Under the pieces are notes generated by a model, which did not search any database, was not told where the DNA came from, and was given only the letters and a program-made list of their open reading frames with translations. A stretch of 64,000 nucleotides of DNA from Deltaproteobacteria bacterium (GTDB taxonomy: Bacteria; Desulfobacterota; Binatia; Binatales; Binataceae), in NCBI GenBank assembly GCA_021799495.1, contig JAJZAI010000004.1, positions 1 to 64,000 of the forward strand. The letters are read 5' to 3'. Position 1 is the first letter of the stretch. Each line of letters begins with the position of its first letter. Position numbers and translations under genes: made by a program. Below, piece by piece: positions 54,621 to 63,196 of the stretch.

Positions 54621-56250
54621 CGGCGATCACCAGCGGCGGCAAGTGCAGATAGGTAATTGTCGCCGACCGTCCATGCTCCGACGTGGCCATCGCGATCGCC
54701 TCGTCGAGCGTGTCCGCGGACTCCCATCCCAGCCGTGCGGCGACCTCCGGCTCCTGGCATCCGGCCGCGATCACCCGCCCCACGTGCTGGCGCGCGGGCT
54801 CGCCCCAATACCACATGTAGAACGGATGCACGCCGTGATAGGCGTGCCCGTAGCGGTACATGTGAATATAGGTCGGGTTGCGCGCGAACTCGGCTTCGAA
54901 CCGCTTTTCCAGTTCGACCGAGTCGGTCGTCTCGGCCAGGCATCGATGGAAAAATTCGATGTAGCTCGGATGATGCTCCGGATGAAATTCGTCGCGCAGC
55001 GGATGGCAGATAATCATCGTGCCGCCGGGTTTCACCAGCGGCTTGTTGCGGTACATGTTGAACAGGTAGCCCATCCCGGTGCACTGCACGAGAACGGGAT
55101 TCATGATCGAATTGACATTGTAGGGACAGACATAAGGCACGCCGACGATCAGCACGTCGGATTGTCCCTTCACCGGCACCGCGTATTGCTGGAACACCCG
55201 CGCCAGCGCCTGCCGATGCACGGTTTCGGTCTCGCCCGCCCATACCCCCGTCATTCCGTATGGCGCCGCGTACTGATTCATCACCTGGCGGCGCAATTCG
55301 TTCGACATTCCGCCGAGCGTCCAGCGGAAGCCCTTCAGCCGCATCCGATCCCAATCGCTGAAGCGATCTTCGTTCTTTTGCAGGAAGTCGAGCATCCCGC
55401 CGTACATCTGGGTATTCACGGCGGTCTCGATCGAAAATACATTCACTTCGCGATTGACTATCCGGCCCATCCGGTTGGCCGAACTGTGCAGCGCCGAGCG
55501 GGTCGGGTCCATGTATGAATGGCTGTCGCGAAGCGTGGCGGGATTATGATGGTGGCGCAGGCTTTGATAGGGCGCGAGTCCGACGGCGACCGATTTATGT
55601 CCGCCGTCCATCGGCACCAGGTTGATATTCAGGTAAATCAGCAGGTCCGATTCAGCCGCGCGCCGCGACAGCCACACTTCCTCGCCATGCTCGGTCTTGC
55701 CGAGCATCGCGAGTTCCGACCGATCCTCGCCGTCGAAGTTGTAGAGCCGTTCCGGCCAGAACTGCCGGAACGCGCGCTCGCCCACCATCCGGCGGATCTC
55801 CGCTTCGGTCATCCGGCGATGGAGCGCGGTGGCGACGATCAGATGAACGTCATCGACGCCGTAATCCGCCAGCGTCTGCAGCACCTGGTTGAGCAGCCGC
55901 TCGCGGATATCCGGCCGGCGCATCGGCGGCAGCGGCAGGCTGATGTCGTCGATCGCGATCGTCACGCGCATGTTCGGATTGAGCTGCGCGAACAGCGGAT
56001 CGGCGTTGAGCGGATGGAGCAGGGCGTAGCGGATCGCGGTGTCCGGATCGGGCAGCGCGTCGAGCGGCGGCGGCGGATAGACGACGCGCGTTCCCGCCGG
56101 CAGCTTTTCGTACAGAAACTCGTCGCCGTAGGCGATTAGCCGCGGCTCGGAGCGGCGGCTGAGCGTCACCACGAGATCGCGCCGCGACCCCACCTCGCGC
56201 TTCAGGTCCGCCGGCTTGAGTTCCTTGAGTTTCGCTTCAGGCCGCGCCAT
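54610..56250 (-). CDS. LarA-like (lactate racemase family, DUF2088) protein
   Basis: A 546-residue protein of the LarA family, longer than typical LarA (about 425). ATALHRRMTEAEIRRMVGE matches the catalytic-His segment and GGHKSVAVG has a lysine at 219 where LarA attaches its nickel-pincer nucleotide. These suggest an NPN-dependent racemase or epimerase, here with lipid genes on both sides. No larB, larC or larE is in the window to make the cofactor. It overlaps the HAD gene by 14 bases and the fusion gene by 11. The substrate is unknown; an acyl or glycerol hydroxy-acid is a guess. Confidence 0.75.
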   Translation of the reverse strand: MARPEAKLKELKPADLKREVGSRRDLVVTLSRRSEPRLIAYGDEFLYEKLPAGTRVVYPPPPLDALPDPDTAIRYALLHPLNADPLFAQLNPNMRVTIAIDDISLPLPPMRRPDIRERLLNQVLQTLADYGVDDVHLIVATALHRRMTEAEIRRMVGERAFRQFWPERLYNFDGEDRSELAMLGKTEHGEEVWLSRRAAESDLLIYLNINLVPMDGGHKSVAVGLAPYQSLRHHHNPATLRDSHSYMDPTRSALHSSANRMGRIVNREVNVFSIETAVNTQMYGGMLDFLQKNEDRFSDWDRMRLKGFRWTLGGMSNELRRQVMNQYAAPYGMTGVWAGETETVHRQALARVFQQYAVPVKGQSDVLIVGVPYVCPYNVNSIMNPVLVQCTGMGYLFNMYRNKPLVKPGGTMIICHPLRDEFHPEHHPSYIEFFHRCLAETTDSVELEKRFEAEFARNPTYIHMYRYGHAYHGVHPFYMWYWGEPARQHVGRVIAAGCQEPEVAARLGWESADTLDEAIAMATSEHGRSATITYLHLPPLVIADVE

Positions 56251-57061
56251 TAAGTTTTCTCTCCAGCCATTCGCCGACCGCGGCGCGGTCGATTCCGCCG
56301 AGTGTGCGCCGCTCTTCGCCCTTGTCGAAGCGAAGCAACGGCCACTGGCGCGCCGCCGCGGTCGCGGCCAGGCGCCGGTCGGGATTGACGGCGACCGGAT
56401 GCCCCATCACGGCCAGAAATGGCAAGTCGTAATGAGAATCCGCGTAGCCCCAGCAATCGGCAAGGCCGATACCGAGGCGCGCGCAATACTCCGCGCACCA
56501 TTCCGCTTTGGCGTCGCCAGCCATCACCGGCGCGTGTAGGCGTCCCGTGGCCCGTCCGCGGCTGAAAACCAGCCGGTTCGCGACCCACGACTTGATACCG
56601 AGCCGCTCGGCGAACGGCGCGATGATAAAGTCCGGCGAGCCCGTCACCAGCACCGGTTCGAGCCCGGCGCCGCGGTTGGCTTCAATGAGTTCGGCGGCGC
56701 GCGGATAGAGATGGCCGATCATCACGCGGTCGCAATATTCCTCGCCCAGCGAAAACAGGCGATCGCGGGAGACGCCCTTGAAGGCCTCGAACAGCGCGAT
56801 ATTGAGCAGATAGCGATCGCGGCGCTCCGCCAGATAAAGCGACGGCAGCCGCGCGGCGAAACTTGCCAGATAGCCGATTCGGCCGCTCCATTCGCCGATA
56901 TTGCCGAAAACGAAAATCGCCGAATGGAGCAGATTCAAATCGATTAGGGTGCCGTCAACGTCGTAGAACGCGAGCGCGCGACGCGGATGCGTTTTGCCAT
57001 TGGCGGTTACGGCGGCGCGCCGCCGGCTCTGCGTTCGGCCGTCGCCTTTGAAAACTGACAT
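56237..57061 (-). CDS. HAD superfamily IB hydrolase (SerB/PSPase-like phosphatase)
   Basis: A 274-residue phosphatase. The nucleophile motif is FYDVDGT with Asp at 34 and 36; VTGSPDFIIAPFAERLG is the second motif; GDAKAEWC then YADSHYDLPFL completes the HAD core. A basic, 30-residue N-terminal leader precedes it. HAD-IB proteins of this kind often neighbour fatty acyl reductase or PlsC acyltransferase genes. It starts one base after the TetR stop and ends inside the LarA-like gene start (overlap 14 bases). Its role in lipid chemistry, for example removing a phosphate from a lysolipid, is inference. Confidence 0.85.
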   Translation of the reverse strand: MSVFKGDGRTQSRRRAAVTANGKTHPRRALAFYDVDGTLIDLNLLHSAIFVFGNIGEWSGRIGYLASFAARLPSLYLAERRDRYLLNIALFEAFKGVSRDRLFSLGEEYCDRVMIGHLYPRAAELIEANRGAGLEPVLVTGSPDFIIAPFAERLGIKSWVANRLVFSRGRATGRLHAPVMAGDAKAEWCAEYCARLGIGLADCWGYADSHYDLPFLAVMGHPVAVNPDRRLAATAAARQWPLLRFDKGEERRTLGGIDRAAVGEWLERKLNGAA

Positions 57062-57062
57062 G

Positions 57063-57755
57063 TCAGTCTAATTTCGGACGAAAAAAATGTCCCGCCTCCG
57101 CCGCCGTCTCCGCGCCGGCCGCGGTCGGTTGACAACCCCCCGCCGCCGGTTCCTTGACGACCGTTTGAAGCAGTTCCGGACGGGCGACGCCGCGCAGCCC
57201 GAAATCAAGGATCTCTTCCGCCAGGGCGGCGACGTCGTCGCGCTGGCTTCGCGATAGTTGGCCGACGATTTCCTTGATGCCGCCCAGGATGCAATAGGCG
57301 ACCGCGCGCGTGTCGCATTCCCGCACCAGGCTCATCTCGATGCCGAGATCGAGCGACCGCTGGATCTGATCCGTAACGCGTTCGTAAAAATCCACAATTT
57401 GCTCGTCAAGTCCCCGATCGAAACCGGTCGAATGGTTGAGCAGAATGTCCGTCAATTCGCGTTCGTCGAGCACGAAGGCGAGCACTCGCCGCAGATTGGC
57501 GCGCAATTGCTCGGCGGGATTCGGCTGGCCGGGGCCAACCCGCAGGCGCTGAATCCGTTCGCGCAGCTCGCGCAGCGTTTGCGCCAGCAGCTCTTCGAAA
57601 ATGTCGCGCTTGTTCTGAAAATAGAGATAAAAGGTTCCGCGCGCGATCCGCGCCCGCGAAATGATGTCGGCGATGTTTGTGCGATGGTATCCCTTGCGCG
57701 CGAAGATGTGCTTCGCGTGATGCAATACCTGCTCGCGCCTGGCTTGCCGTTCCAT
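57063..57755 (-). CDS. TetR/AcrR-family transcriptional regulator
   Basis: About 230 residues. The N-terminal helix-turn-helix is HHAKHIFARKGYHRTNIADIISRARIARGTFYLYFQNKRDIFEELL, the classic TetR DNA-binding domain. A long all-helical ligand domain follows and a Pro/Glu-rich C-terminal tail. It leads the eight-gene operon and probably regulates it in response to a lipid or acyl ligand. I chose ATG at 57755; a GTG at 57776 would add seven residues. A palindrome at 57803-57811 just upstream could be its operator. Confidence 0.88.
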   Translation of the reverse strand: MERQARREQVLHHAKHIFARKGYHRTNIADIISRARIARGTFYLYFQNKRDIFEELLAQTLRELRERIQRLRVGPGQPNPAEQLRANLRRVLAFVLDERELTDILLNHSTGFDRGLDEQIVDFYERVTDQIQRSLDLGIEMSLVRECDTRAVAYCILGGIKEIVGQLSRSQRDDVAALAEEILDFGLRGVARPELLQTVVKEPAAGGCQPTAAGAETAAEAGHFFRPKLD

Positions 57756-57802
57756 CGTTGCCGCAGTGGCCGACACTATCGGCGGCGGTACGTGGAGTCA
57801 AA

Positions 57803-57811
57803 CCGTAACGG
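57803..57811. promoter_or_regulatory. Possible TetR operator CCGTAACGG
   Basis: A 9-base palindrome about 27-48 bases upstream of the two candidate TetR starts. Short palindromes of this kind arise by chance in GC-rich DNA, so confidence is low. Confidence 0.2.
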
Positions 57812-57933
57812 CATCGCGCTGCCAACGATTTTCAACAATAAATCCGGGTGTTGCGCCGTTTTTTTGCCTTGCCGGATTGCTGGCGCGGCAAACCTGGCCA
57901 AAGCGGCGATTCTGGCGCTTACGCTCTTCAATT

Positions 57934-58587
57934 CTACGGCGTGGAGCGGGCGTCTTGCGGAGCGGAATCGAGCGCCTTCGGTGTGGGCGTCGGAATTTGC
58001 GGACAGGTGAACGCACAGTTCGATACGTCCTGGTTAACTCCAACCAGCACGCTTTGGCTGGGAATGCCGGCGTCGGAAGCGTTAAAGCAGGCGCATCCTG
58101 CGGAACCAACCGGCCGCAACGCGACGAACACGCCATTCGTCACGTAGCTTAGCAGCGCCGTGATATCTCCGCTCTCGGGGAACGGATTCCATGCCGAGCT
58201 GTTCGTAACGTCGTGATATCTGTACGGCACTTTGGGATTACGGGTGGTGAATGCGCCTTGCGCGTTGAACTGGAGCGAGGTGGGCGGCGTCGGAGCGGTT
58301 TGGCAGAACGCGTTGTTCGTGTTCGGTATGCAGAGCGACGCGGACGTTACCGGCGAGCATTGCGGCGTCGGCGTGGGCGTGGGCGTTTTGGTGGCGCCCT
58401 TGGTCGGCGTTGGCGTGGGTGTGGGCGTGGGCGGCGCTCCCGAGCAGACGAAGACCGCAAAGAGCGAAGTTGGAATGATCGTGGGCGTTATGCCGCTGCT
58501 TCCGCCGCTGCCGCAACTGAGAAGTAACGCCGGGGCCAGTCCTACCAGCACCGGTACAATAATCAAGCATCGCCGCCACGATTTCAT
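57934..58587 (-). CDS. Lipoprotein with Thr-Pro repeat, unknown function
   Basis: A 217-residue lipoprotein: arginine n-region, hydrophobic core, lipobox LLLSC with Cys at 25. Residues about 52-78 are an (TP)n tract and the tail ends in another Pro/Thr stretch. Between lie six to eight cysteines (QCSPVTSASLCIPNT, GCACFNASD, NCAFTCPQ). The layout, a linker with a Cys-rich compact domain, suggests an outer-membrane-anchored surface or periplasmic protein. It is on the same strand as, and 179 bases upstream of, the TetR-led operon; whether they share a transcript is unclear. Confidence 0.7.
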   Translation of the reverse strand: MKSWRRCLIIVPVLVGLAPALLLSCGSGGSSGITPTIIPTSLFAVFVCSGAPPTPTPTPTPTKGATKTPTPTPTPQCSPVTSASLCIPNTNNAFCQTAPTPPTSLQFNAQGAFTTRNPKVPYRYHDVTNSSAWNPFPESGDITALLSYVTNGVFVALRPVGSAGCACFNASDAGIPSQSVLVGVNQDVSNCAFTCPQIPTPTPKALDSAPQDARSTP

Positions 58588-58716
58588 CGCGCGTCCAGCT
58601 ATGACGGCGGCTCATCGGCATGTCAAGGGCGGACCCGGCGCGGCCGTCAACGGGACGGCGCGGTGCGTCAAATGGCGTCGGTTGGCGAACGCTCGAAGAT
58701 CGCTTGGGGCGGCTAA

Positions 58717-58920
58717 TTGACTTTCATAATGCTGAAAACATTCGTATAAGCGAACAGAACATAAAATAAAAAGGCGGGTCGTTGAAGGAGGGGGGAGTCT
58801 CCTTAACGCCCGCCTTTCACCGTCCGTCTTGCGGCGGACGGCCCCGACTGCAGGGAGGAGGTTGCAACCGGGGAGCGGCCTTGGCTACCGCTTCCAATAC
58901 TATTCGACGAGGCCTCGGCG
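58717..58920. ncRNA. Structured non-coding stretch, candidate RNA or leader
   Basis: After AT-rich DNA with TTCATA (58723) and TATAAG (58745) 16 bases apart, a possible plus-strand promoter, come three stacked inverted repeats: 58770-58817, CCGTCCG/CGGACGG at 58820-58842, and a CCCCG/CGGGG stem at 58842-58873 enclosing the perfect palindrome GGTTGCAACC. The order and density of pairing exceed what nearby gaps show. It could be a leader of the downstream plus-strand genes or an independent RNA. Confidence 0.4.
58770..58817 (-). terminator. Strong terminator-like hairpin, minus-strand T-run
   Basis: Arms AAAGGCGGG/CCCGCCTTT, with inner CGTT-AAGGAG / CTCCTT-AACG pairs, around an 8-base loop: about 19 paired bases. 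Read on the minus strand the stem is followed by TTTTTATTTTAT, a classic intrinsic-terminator tail, 183 bases upstream of the lipoprotein start. It would act as an attenuator for a leader transcript of the lipoprotein gene; no minus-strand gene upstream needs ending. Plus-strand T tail is weak. Confidence 0.55.
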
Positions 58921-58962
58921 GAATTATTCATCGCCGCGCCGAAAAAAAATTCAAGCGCAGAA

Positions 58963-59211
58963 ATGGCCGTAAATCCTCGGCAAATCCCTTTCCAAACGGA
59001 CCTTTACGGCCGGGGCCATCGGCAATGCGCGGACCGAATCGAATTTGCGCCAGCGTGGAACACGCCGCATCCGCGCGGGTGGATTGCGTTCAATCCCCTA
59101 TGGTATGCCGACAATGCGCGTCGGCCCTTCTATGCGATTGTCGCGCAGCCGGACCGGAAAGGAGGACGCTCTCTGGCGGAGCGTCGTGAAAAAATCCAGT
59201 GGCATTACTAG
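58963..59211 (+). CDS. Possible small protein, 82 residues
   Basis: An open frame from ATG with codon choice like real genes here (GCG, CGC, CGG, GAC frequent) and a protein-like composition rich in Trp, Tyr and Phe (WIAFNPLWYADNARRPFYAIVAQ). It has no match I know. Its stop overlaps the GTG start of the DUF748 gene by 13 bases, which would couple their translation. The start lacks a good Shine-Dalgarno. The other frames of this stretch are not convincing. Confidence 0.4.
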   Translation: MAVNPRQIPFQTDLYGRGHRQCADRIEFAPAWNTPHPRGWIAFNPLWYADNARRPFYAIVAQPDRKGGRSLAERREKIQWHY

Positions 59212-62200
59212 AAACCTTCCGGCGCGCGCTCGAAAAAGCGAAACGATTGCCCAAATCGCGGCGCGTTCGCCGCTGGACGATCGGCATCGCCGCCGCGCTG
59301 GCGATTTATACCGGCTTCGGTTTTTTCGGCGTTCCCGCAATCTTGCCGCATGTGCTGGCCGGATCGGTCGCGAAAAGCCTCAAACGGCAAGTCAGCGTAG
59401 GCGAAATCGCGTTCAATCCGTACAGTCTTCGCCTGGAAATCGGCCAGCTTGAAGTCGCCAGGCGCAGTGGCGGCGGCGCTTTCGTCGAAATCGGCCACTT
59501 GGGCGTTGAAGCCTCCTGGAATTCGCTCTGGCGCCTCGCCCCGGTGGTCGAGGAGGTCGTGATAACGAATCCGACGATCAATATCGTCCGAACCGCGCCG
59601 AATACCTTCAATTTTTCGGATTTGATCCCGCCGCCCAAGCCGGCGCCGGCGGCTCCGCAGCCGGGCAAGCCGTTCCGTTTTTCGGTTTCGAATATTCAAA
59701 TCAGCGGCGGCGCCGTCAATTTCGACGATCAGGTGCTTGGCCAGCGCCATACGATTCAGGATCTCCGGCTGGACGTGCCGTTTATCGCGAATCTTCCCGC
59801 GTACGTGAAGGTTTACGTCAAACCCTACGTGGCGATGAGCGTGGACGGAAGCAAGCTGTCGATGGCGGGCACGGCGCGACCGTTCGGCGCCGAGCCGGAG
59901 TCCGAACTGGTCTTAAACCTGCGTTCGCTCGAAATCTCGAAGTACCTTGACTACGTTCCGCGCAAATTGCCGATCACGATGCCGCATGGCGCGCTATCGA
60001 CCTATTTGCTGATTCATTTCGCTCAATCGGTTCAAGGCCCGCAGATTCGCATCGGCGGCAGGGTGCGGCTCGATCAGCTCGACGTGCGCGATCAATCCGG
60101 CCAGCCGCTGGTCGGATTCAATCAACTGTTGGTCACGCTGAACAACGTTGAGCCGCTGCACAACTACGTCCATCTGGCTGCGATTAAATTGGACGGCTTA
60201 AAGGCCAATCTGACGCTTAATGCAGATGGAACGACGAATTTTTCGCGGCTGGCGTCTTCGGGCGGAGCGCCGCCGCCGGCGGCCAACGTCCAGTCAGCGC
60301 CTGCGCCCGCGGCGCCATATGGCGCCACATCCAGTACCGCGCCGTCCGCCGCGGCCGCGGCGCCGACCCCGGCCGCGGCGTCCACTCCCAGTCCTGCGGC
60401 GCCTAATCCATCCTTGGTCCAGGCCGCGCCCGCAGCGCCATCTGGCGCCCCCGCGCCGCCCGCGCAGGCCGCAGCGCCAGCCGCCCCCGGCAAACCGGCG
60501 CTGGATTTGCAGGTCGCCGCGATCGACGTGACCAACGGCGCCGTGAACCTGCAGGACAATCAGATGCCGGCGCCGGTCAATACCGCGATGCAAGCGATCG
60601 CGGCGCACGTCAGCGATTTTCATCTCGGGGCGGGCGCGCCGATTCCGTATAGCTTCGGCGCGACGCTGAGCGGCGGCGGCACGATCGCGGCGAAGGGCTC
60701 GCTTGATTTGGCGGGCTCCGCGGCGACGACCCAGCTAACGCTGTCGCAGATCGACGTTCCCGCTTTGCAGGGATTTGCGCAGTCGATCCTCGCGGGCAAA
60801 ATCGTGGCCGGCAAAGTCAACGCCAGCGCCAATGTCAAAGCGAACTACGCGCCGGGCAAATTCAATCTTCACGTCGAGCCCGCGCAGGCGTCGCTCGATG
60901 GCTTTGAAATCCAGCTTCCGGAGCGCGGCCAGCAGCCGATCCGATGGACGAGCATCGGCGCGCAGCTTGCGATGGCCGACCTGCAGGCGCATCAGGCGGC
61001 GGTCGATCGCCTGAGCACGGACGGCATCAGCGTCGAGGTGGTCCGCGACCGGCGCGGCCGGCTGAACCTCGGGTCGCTGCTCAAATCATCGCAAACCAAA
61101 CCGCGCGAAGCGCGCCGCGGCCACCCGCATCCGCGCCGCGCACGCGCGCGGCGGCGTCCGGAGCGGCGGCGCGCGACGAAGAAGCCCGCCGCGCCAACGG
61201 CGAAAGCGCCGCAATGGCAATTCCAGATAAAGACGATCGCGTTCGACAAAACCGCGATCGCCCTGCGCGACGAAACCGAGCGGCCGGAGCTGCGGGCGGC
61301 GATCGCGCCGCTCGATATCGATCTGAAAAACGTCACCAGCGATTTCGCCAAGCCGTTCGGCGTCGCGATCGGTGCGACGGTCAACCGGCGCGGCACGCTC
61401 AAGATCACGGGCGACGCCGCGATCAAGCCGCTCAAGGCGAATTTGCATATCGTGACGCGGCGCCTCGATCTGACTCCGGCCAACGCCGTGCTGGGTTCAC
61501 GGATGAATGCGGTTATCGCGCGCGCGATGCTCAGCAGCAGCGGCGCGGTGCGCGTCGCGCAGGAGCGGCGCGCGATGCGGATCGGCTATCGCGGCGACGT
61601 GACGCTCGGCGACGTGCGGATGCTCGACAAGCTGACGCGCGACCTGTTCGCGCGCTGGCGGGCGCTCAGGTTCGAGCGGATCGATTTCGCGATGGGCGAG
61701 GGGAAGCCGCGCGTTCATCTGGGCGCGATCGCGTTCGACGATTTTTACGCGCGCATCATTCTGAATCGCGACGGCAAGCTCAACCTGAGCGATATCATGG
61801 CGAATCCGCAGGCGGCGCCGACTTCGCTGACGCGCGCCCACGGAACCGTGGCCGCGCCGGCTCCGTCGCCCACCCCCACGCCCACGCCGCAAGCGGCGGG
61901 CGCCGGACAGCAGGCGCCGCCGGCGCCGCCGAAGCCTCTGCCGGCCGATATCAGGATTGGCCAGATCACGCTCGCCGGCGGAGAGGCGAACTACACCGAC
62001 AACTTCATCCGGCCCAACTATTCAGCGGACTTGACCGATTTGGCCGGCAAAATCGGCGAGTTCAGCACGGAATCGACCACACCCGCAGACGTGTCATTGA
62101 ACGGGATGGTCAACCGCAACGCCCCGGTCAGCATCAGCGGCGCGGTGAGTCCGCTGGCGCCGATGGCGTATCTGGACATCACGGCCAAGGCCAACGGCAT

Positions 62201-63137
62201 CGAGCTGCCCGATCTTTCCGCCTATTCGGCCAAATACACGGGCTATCCGATTACCCAGGGCACGCTGACCGTCGATGTGCATTACCTGCTCGACCAGCGC
62301 AAGCTGACCGCGCAGAACCATATCCGGATCGATCAGCTCACTTTCGGCGACAAGGTTCCGCAGCCGAGCGTTTACAACCTGCCGGTGCGGCTGGCGGTCG
62401 CGATTCTGAAGGATCCGCAGGGCCGGATCGATCTGAACATTCCTGTTTCCGGGTCGCTCAACGATCCGGAATTCAGCCTTGGCAGCGTCATCTGGTACGC
62501 CTTCAAGAATTTGATCATGAAGGCGATTACTTCGCCCTTCAAACTCCTGGCGGCGGCGCTGCCGGGCGGTGGCGGCGGCGGCGAGGGATTGTCGTACGTC
62601 GGGTTCAAGCCGGGCTTTGCGCGGCTGAACGCGGACGATCGCAAGAAACTCAATCAGGTCGCGGCGGCGCTCAAACAGCGGTCCGCCCTGAAGCTCGACA
62701 TCACCGGCGTGGTCGATCCGTCGCTGGACAAACCGGGCCTGCGGGAGGCCAAGGTCGATTACCTGGTGCGCAAGCGCAAGGCCGCGGATAGCGGGCAGGA
62801 GAATGCGAATCTCGACGATCTCCAGATTACGGCCGGCGAATACGACAAGTACCTCAAGCAGGTGTACAAGGCTGCGGATATTCCCGACAAGCCGCGCGAC
62901 TTTCTCGGGATGGCGAAATCGCTGCCGCCGGCCGAGATGGAAAAGCTGTTGGTCGACAATACCAAAGTATCCGACGCCGATTTGCCCAAGCTGGGGCGGG
63001 CGCGCGCCGAAGCGGTGCGCACCTTTTTGATGACGCGGATCGATCCGGGGCGGCTGATCGTTTCGCCGGCGAAGATCGTTGCGGGCACGCCCGGCGGCGG
63101 CGAACCGCCGGCCCGCGCGGATCTTTCGCTTGAGTAA
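59199..63137 (+). CDS. AsmA-like DUF748 domain protein, very large
   Basis: A 1312-residue inner-membrane-anchored, periplasm-spanning protein. One N-terminal transmembrane segment (residues about 27-47), then repeated AsmA/DUF748-type beta segments (VAKSLKRQVSVGEIAFNPYSLRLEIGQLEVA). Two low-complexity inserts interrupt it: Ala/Pro-rich at about 353-435 and Arg/His-rich at about 635-670. The C-terminal part (FARLNADDRKKLNQVAAALKQ...) resembles OmpA-like ends of DUF748 proteins. AsmA-like proteins are thought to carry phospholipids between the membranes, which fits the adjacent lipid operon. The start is a GTG. Confidence 0.85.
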   Translation: MALLETFRRALEKAKRLPKSRRVRRWTIGIAAALAIYTGFGFFGVPAILPHVLAGSVAKSLKRQVSVGEIAFNPYSLRLEIGQLEVARRSGGGAFVEIGHLGVEASWNSLWRLAPVVEEVVITNPTINIVRTAPNTFNFSDLIPPPKPAPAAPQPGKPFRFSVSNIQISGGAVNFDDQVLGQRHTIQDLRLDVPFIANLPAYVKVYVKPYVAMSVDGSKLSMAGTARPFGAEPESELVLNLRSLEISKYLDYVPRKLPITMPHGALSTYLLIHFAQSVQGPQIRIGGRVRLDQLDVRDQSGQPLVGFNQLLVTLNNVEPLHNYVHLAAIKLDGLKANLTLNADGTTNFSRLASSGGAPPPAANVQSAPAPAAPYGATSSTAPSAAAAAPTPAAASTPSPAAPNPSLVQAAPAAPSGAPAPPAQAAAPAAPGKPALDLQVAAIDVTNGAVNLQDNQMPAPVNTAMQAIAAHVSDFHLGAGAPIPYSFGATLSGGGTIAAKGSLDLAGSAATTQLTLSQIDVPALQGFAQSILAGKIVAGKVNASANVKANYAPGKFNLHVEPAQASLDGFEIQLPERGQQPIRWTSIGAQLAMADLQAHQAAVDRLSTDGISVEVVRDRRGRLNLGSLLKSSQTKPREARRGHPHPRRARARRRPERRRATKKPAAPTAKAPQWQFQIKTIAFDKTAIALRDETERPELRAAIAPLDIDLKNVTSDFAKPFGVAIGATVNRRGTLKITGDAAIKPLKANLHIVTRRLDLTPANAVLGSRMNAVIARAMLSSSGAVRVAQERRAMRIGYRGDVTLGDVRMLDKLTRDLFARWRALRFERIDFAMGEGKPRVHLGAIAFDDFYARIILNRDGKLNLSDIMANPQAAPTSLTRAHGTVAAPAPSPTPTPTPQAAGAGQQAPPAPPKPLPADIRIGQITLAGGEANYTDNFIRPNYSADLTDLAGKIGEFSTESTTPADVSLNGMVNRNAPVSISGAVSPLAPMAYLDITAKANGIELPDLSAYSAKYTGYPITQGTLTVDVHYLLDQRKLTAQNHIRIDQLTFGDKVPQPSVYNLPVRLAVAILKDPQGRIDLNIPVSGSLNDPEFSLGSVIWYAFKNLIMKAITSPFKLLAAALPGGGGGGEGLSYVGFKPGFARLNADDRKKLNQVAAALKQRSALKLDITGVVDPSLDKPGLREAKVDYLVRKRKAADSGQENANLDDLQITAGEYDKYLKQVYKAADIPDKPRDFLGMAKSLPPAEMEKLLVDNTKVSDADLPKLGRARAEAVRTFLMTRIDPGRLIVSPAKIVAGTPGGGEPPARADLSLE

Positions 63138-63196
63138 GGCGCGCGGATTTTCGATCGGCCGCGATTCTGCTGAAATGGCATGAGGCAGGGCGGGGC

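Noticed and set aside
51132-54656. Long plus-strand open frame opposite the four-domain fusion
   Set aside because: Arg-rich composition and no motif; the minus frame has ordered catalytic motifs across its length.
58782-59189. 135-codon frame over the structured region
   Set aside because: It crosses the hairpins, has poor codon use and is Arg/Ser-rich; the 58963 frame is more protein-like.
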